A DNA stretch of 64,000 bases, taken from NCBI GenBank assembly GCA_035578175.1, contig JAQMRL010000005.1, forward strand, positions 57,393,722 through 57,457,721, written 5' to 3'. Position 1 is the first letter of the stretch. The number at the start of each line of letters is the position of its first letter. Below the pieces are notes generated by a model that did not search any database, was not told where the DNA came from, and was given only the letters and a program-made list of their open reading frames with translations. The stretch is from Catonia carolina. Its lineage: Eukaryota; Arthropoda; Insecta; Hemiptera; Achilidae. Below, in pieces: positions 42,001 to 48,000 of this stretch. A program made the position numbers and the translations under genes.

Positions 42001-45000
42001 TAAACTGCTTGATGACCACGCCGAACAACTGCTTGATAGAGAGACACATCATCAATAGTAATGTAGTTTTTTGAAAAGTAGTTCAAAGTTAATTATTTAT
42101 AAAATACAAATAATATTTTAAAGAAAGTGCTTGATGACCACGCCGAACAACTGCTTGATAGAGAGACACATCATCAATAGTAATGTAGTTTTTTGAAAAG
42201 TAGTTCAAAGTTAATTATTTATAAAATACAAATAATATTTTAAAGATATACAAGTAAAATTTCAGTGAGACACACATCAGTTTTTCACAGAAAATTAGAA
42301 TTTTTTACTCTTGAGTACCTGATCAGTCTCTCACCTAAAAATCAGCGCCACAAAAATTTAAGCCTTACAATTCTCTATAGACTTGAAAGAAAATTAATTA
42401 AAAAAACAAAGGAACCATAAAATAGGCATGGGTTTTTTAAGTAAAATTGCAAAAATTGCCTTGGGAGTCAACCTGTTAAAGATTTAATCATAAATATGTC
42501 CATAAATTTCGATATGATTTAGTAAAATTTTTAATGAACGACAAAAAATACCTCAGGTGTAGTTCTGCGTTCATCTTGTTCTTTGGTTTCAGGGCCAGTG
42601 ACTTCCTCTTTGGATGGCCAGCCCAATAGCCGTGCCAGCACGCCATTGCACTGACCACTATTTATCACCTACAAAACACAAATACAAAAAAAAAATCATA
42701 AAAAATGTATTCCAACAAATTTGTTATTTGTCAAAAGATTAACTTTTTTAACACTTTCTATATTTGTTTTTATAAAATTGTTTATAAATCTGCATGGAGG
42801 TCATTAAACCTGTAATGATCACGAAGTCATCAAACACCTTGCTTCCAAGTCAAAATTCAATATAGCACTTAATCAATAAAATATTTTTATATTCATAATC
42901 ATGAAGTTATCTACCCATAGGCAGACACCTAGCACCATGGTTGTCTCAAACTTATTCTGTTTAACAGTGTTATTAATGAAATAATAAATGCACCAAAATA
43001 AATTGACGCCTGTCACCTCGAAGACCTTTCAAAACAAACTGCACTTTGCAATGTTGCCGCCACCAGAACCATAGCACCATCAAAACTCACATTTTAAAGA
43101 ATTTAAATACCCACAACCACTACACAAGAAACACAATTGATTACTACATTGCTAATCACAACACTAAATTATTTGAACAAAAACCTACTTTTGCAGGTAG
43201 AAAATACATCAACAAATTGCCTTTAGTTGCTTTAAAAAAAATGTTATGGTAATTTAAGTTTCAATAAAAAAAGCTAAAAAAAACTTGATTGATGAAACGT
43301 TTTAATGTACATTGATTCCTTTCTAAATAATTTTTCTTCAAAAATTATTATAAATTTCAAATTAAATGTTGAGGCAAATTGTGTATTATTTTGATACATA
43401 TTGGTTGGATGACATGCTTATTGAAGTAAGCAAGTTAGTAGTGGTCATAGATGATTTAAGATGATTTATAAAAATGAATTTAACATATTGTTAAAATTTA
43501 GAGATTAGTTTTATCTTGACATGTGTCATATCATGCCCATAACAGGCAGGTGGAATGTTAAATTAATTGCAATCGATCTGTTGGTTCCAGGGCTACAAAA
43601 AAAGTTCTGTTTCTTATTACATAGTCAGCCAATTGATATGACTAAACTATTTAAGAACAGAAGAGGTAGAGGTGTAAAAGACAGTAGTCAGAGTTATCTT
43701 CTCTACGAGTAATGAATTCACTATACAGCCAGATCCTGCAGTGAATGAAGTGAAAGTGATTTGCAGGGTGAAAAGTGGATGCTTTTCAAAGGGCCTGGCA
43801 CACTGATAGGCTACTCTTTCAACTCAGAGAGGAAGGCAATAGTAAACCACCTCACTCCTCATTTTTACTTAGTAACACCTCTAGAGGTTCAAACCAGCCT
43901 TTTGGCTGTTGACCTAAACAACACAATAACATGTGTCAAATACCCCTTTTGGACTCTCCTAGATGCAGTTAAAAAAAGAAGTTATTTTGTTATTTACTTC
44001 AAAAAATCTCGCTGACTTTAATTAGTCACAGGAAGAAATGAATAATTTTTATAAACGAAGAATTCGTATTCGAAAAAACATTATAATCGAATAAAATTTC
44101 TGAATAAAGTTCCTATCTGCTATAAACAGCATGAATGTTGTCAATACAGTATAATACTATTTAGGACCCTAAACATAGAAATTATTTTAAAAAACGCAGT
44201 TAATTTGTTTCCTTTTACAAACACACCACTACGGTATCGGCATTGTTCAGTCATCTGACTCCCACTCATCAATGACTTTATTCCATCCACTCAATATGTT
44301 TCTCTATTCTTTGACACCACAACACCGCCAATTCTAATTCTCTACAAAAAAACACCACGATTTGCATCCGGTGCCATCCACAGAAACAGATACAGCAAAT
44401 CATGAAATGACAGTTTTAGGCACATTAAACATGTAGTTGTTTAGGTCATCAACCAAAAGGTTGGTTTGAAACTCTAGAGGCTTTACTACGTAAAACGAGG
44501 AGTGAGGTGATTAACAATTCATTTCCTCTTGAAAGGAAAAGTATGCTTATCAGCTTGCTGAACCCTCCGAAAAGCATCTACTTTTCACCCTGCAAATGAC
44601 ACCACTTCATTCACCGCAAAGTCCAGCTATATAATGAAACTCATTACTCTCGGAGAAGATAACTCTAACTAGTGTCTTTTACACCTTGTTGCCGACTGCC
44701 CTACCAGTATTAGCACCTACAGATGGTCCCAGTACCTGCCTGTCGTTGGAGCGCTACAGATGCGCAGAGCCAGCAGTGCCTCCCCTCCACTATGAAGTGG
44801 ACTCGCCGGAGGGGTATGTAAGCAGCCACACTGAACCACGAGTGAGACTCTCCAATTAACTCTCAACTGGAGATGAATGAGGAAGAAGAGCCTAGCCAAG
44901 ACCGGGCGCACCATCCCTGGTCTACGCTCCCGGTGGCGGACGCACATTCCTGTATCGGTCAACCTTAGCCAACCCGGAGAGAGAACCGCCTCAGCCGCGC

Positions 45001-48000
45001 AATCGGCAGATGGCCTATGCCGACCCTACACTGCGAGGCTCTTGGGGCCATCACTGTCATGCTGCAGTGCGGACTCAAATGCCACAGAAGGAAGTCTAGG
45101 CCTAAACCCGGTAGCCGAGCCGTCACTCTTTGGGCTCCACTTCAAACACGCCCGTTTGCAGCTTACGACCACCAACAATGGCCCTTTTCAGGGCCACCAA
45201 CACAATTAAACAGCCCTTTTCATGGCTACCAACATTACGAGCAAGGTTTCACCACGTATCATTGGGCCCGGTCGACGATAAACGCTACCTCTTCTGTTCT
45301 TAAATGCTTCAGTCATCTAATTGACTGACCTCGTGATAAGAAACTATTTTTTTTAGCCTTGGAACAAGAAGATCCAAAGCAAATAATTTAACACTCCACC
45401 TGCCTGTTACGGGCACATTAAACATATTAAAATTTTTCTTTACAAATCTCAATCATATGGCTTATTTTTATTTGTTTTACGAAGAAAGGAATCAGTGAAT
45501 TTATTTTATTTTATTCGGTAAACTGATTTATTCAAAATCCATGTTTTTTGGGTTCAGGGGGTCTGAAAATGTGTAGATCCGGTGAAAACTCTATTTTGAA
45601 AAATCGACATGAAAACAATACTTTCCTTCCTATATATTCATATAGGCAAGAGAAAGTAAAAACACAGACAAATTTAATTATATAATCACACTGAAATGAT
45701 CACCTGATCATTCTGAAGATGTTTAGACGCTGTAATACCAGAAGATGAGGATGATGACGAATTGAACGTCCTCATATTTGAGGTAGTATTGATAGTAGTA
45801 GTTGTTGCAGTTGAAGAGGTAGACATTGTTGATTCATCATCATTTACATTTAACACTTTATTTATATTAAGCTCGAGTGGTAACAATGAGACACTACGTT
45901 TTACATCGCCAAAACCAATATCGCCAACATCATTTCTGGACACAATATCATCAAATTATCACCATGATAAATACAATTTACGGTTAAGGTTGATCGGGAA
46001 ATAACAAGAGGGTTAGAGTAATGATGTTCAATGTTTGTTTGTCACCCCAATGGTCACATACGAGGAAGGTCATTCCCTAAATAATTCTAATTATCGAAAC
46101 CAGTAGGTTGGGTTTAAAAGTAGGGGAAGAAATTTTACATTCCCTTCTGTTTATGGATAATCAGGTACTCATTGCAAACAATGAGAATGATCTTTCATTT
46201 ATGGAACAAAAGCTTGAAGAAGAGTATATTAAATAAGGCCTTCATGTAATTATAAAAAGACAGAATACTTTAGTGTAGTTAATAGCGATCAACTGTTGTG
46301 TTAATTTACAAATTTTTTACAGCTGAATTTTCTCTAAATTTCAATTTAACAAGTAAAAAAAATAATAAACCACAGTATTTTTTTTATTAATTAACAAAGT
46401 AGTACAACAAAATTATTTTTCAAAATTACTTAATATTTTATTTTATTTTATTTTACCAAAGAGATAACAGTATTTGATTCCAAAGTTGTAATTTGCAACA
46501 ATGAAAAAAATAAAGTTTGTCTTGAACCAACCATCGAACAGTACAAATGAGTTTTTGTTTTATTAATAATATTATTTAATGTTATTAAAAAATATATGTT
46601 AGCGGGAAAATTTAAAAATAATAGAGAACCGCTACAAGTTGGAATTCCTAAAAATCTCTCGCTATATTCCACTTATCTTTGGAACTGATGAAAACATTCT
46701 GCTCTGCTTTTGACTGTGTGTGTAATTGAGATTACAGAAAATTCTTAGTGTCAGCCATCCCAACTGCGAGAACCCAATCGCATAAAATTGAAATTTTATT
46801 TAAATACATAACAGAACATTTTCTGAGGAAGAACAAAGAACTGAACTGCTAACAAGAAGCTTTGAAGTATTACTATATTAGAAGCAGACATAAACTTAGT
46901 ATGACCATCATGTGACAACTATAGACTCGCTTTCAACCTACTCATTTACTTGTTGTAGAGTTGTTATGGAAATGAACTAACTGTGCCTTCTGTTTGCAGA
47001 CGAGCATGTGCTCATTATAAATGATGAGGAACATCTTTCATTTACAGCATATATTTCTGGTAAAAACTGGATTTTGAAAAATCAACATGAAAACAACACT
47101 TTCCTTCCCTATAGCTTATATAAAGCAACAAGTCAAAATGATTATCTTACAAGATAAGGAATCTTGTAGGAAACTTTTTGTTTTTTTTGGAAAAAAGTTG
47201 TATTAGGCCTGACACAAGGAAACTTGGAAGAGGGATAAAGAGGATGATGATGCCAAATGGGGATTTAGATTACAGTAAGACAAAGATTATCCGAGCCACA
47301 GTAAACTGAGTTTCGAGTTATCCGAGCTACAGTTCATAGAATGTTAATGTAACCAAATGGAGAAAAATATTGATGTACGCGCTTTTCATCATGTCAAACT
47401 GGTTGACAACAGTGTGTACCAAAGGCAGGCGCCCAAGGTGCTATATGCGACTTTTACAAGGTTAGTTATCCCCCATCATCTGATCGATGATGGGGGATCT
47501 TCACACCAGACCACAAGTGTTAGTGTCAGTCAGTGCCACTTCAATTCTGCACACTAAACTAGAAAATATGGAGAAACTATAAGGGTAAATCACTAAGAAA
47601 TCTTATTGCTGAAATTGAAGAAGGGAAAGGGGTTGTGGAATGTTTAAAAAGACCACAATAAAGGATGCAACATACATGTCCAATGCATCAAGGGAGAAAA
47701 TCAAAACTTCAACAATTCAAAAATCATGGAAAAAACTACTGAATTTGAACATGTACAAACAATAAATACAAAATACACCCAAAGGGGACATAGAAAGTAT
47801 TTTAGAGCTAGTCCACAGAATTTCAATAGTTGAATCAATTACGAGAATGATACAGACAAATGGATAAATACAGATAAGAATCTTGATGTCACTGATGAAA
47901 TGATACTAGAATCAATAAATCAAGACGAGAATGACAACAGTGAAGATGAAAATGACAGAGCAGTTACTGAAAAAATAGCTGACTCAAATGACCTAAAGGT

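Larger units (their letters stand above)
44687..45286 (+). mobile_element. LTR-like element with histone-type stem-loops, copy 2
   Basis: Starts TGTTGCCGACTGCC like copy 1 and lies between two ACCT (44683-44686, 45287-45290) inside a repeat A copy, which defines both borders. It ends GACGATAAACGCT, so the right end differs from copy 1. Shared blocks with copy 1: GTAAGCAGCCACAC-type leader, CACCATCCCTGGTCTAC, CACTGTCATGCTGCAGTG, ACCACCAACAATGGCCC. 600 bp. Open frames in it are not conserved between copies. Confidence 0.78.
42669..45703 (-). other. Apc intron 2
   Basis: 3 kb. Holds two repeat A copies, an LTR-like element inside the second, and a repeat B copy ending about 42 bp from the exon 2 donor. 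42669-43528 and 43925-44437 show nothing further. Confidence 0.6.

Noticed and set aside
41960..42065. MGKIKYHAIIKLLDDH as a mariner N-terminus
   Set aside because: Only about ten residues resemble it and no further mariner block follows; it runs into the tandem duplication.
44717..45328. 81-110 codon frames in LTR-like copy 2
   Set aside because: Frames extend past the element borders into repeat A and are not conserved with copy 1.
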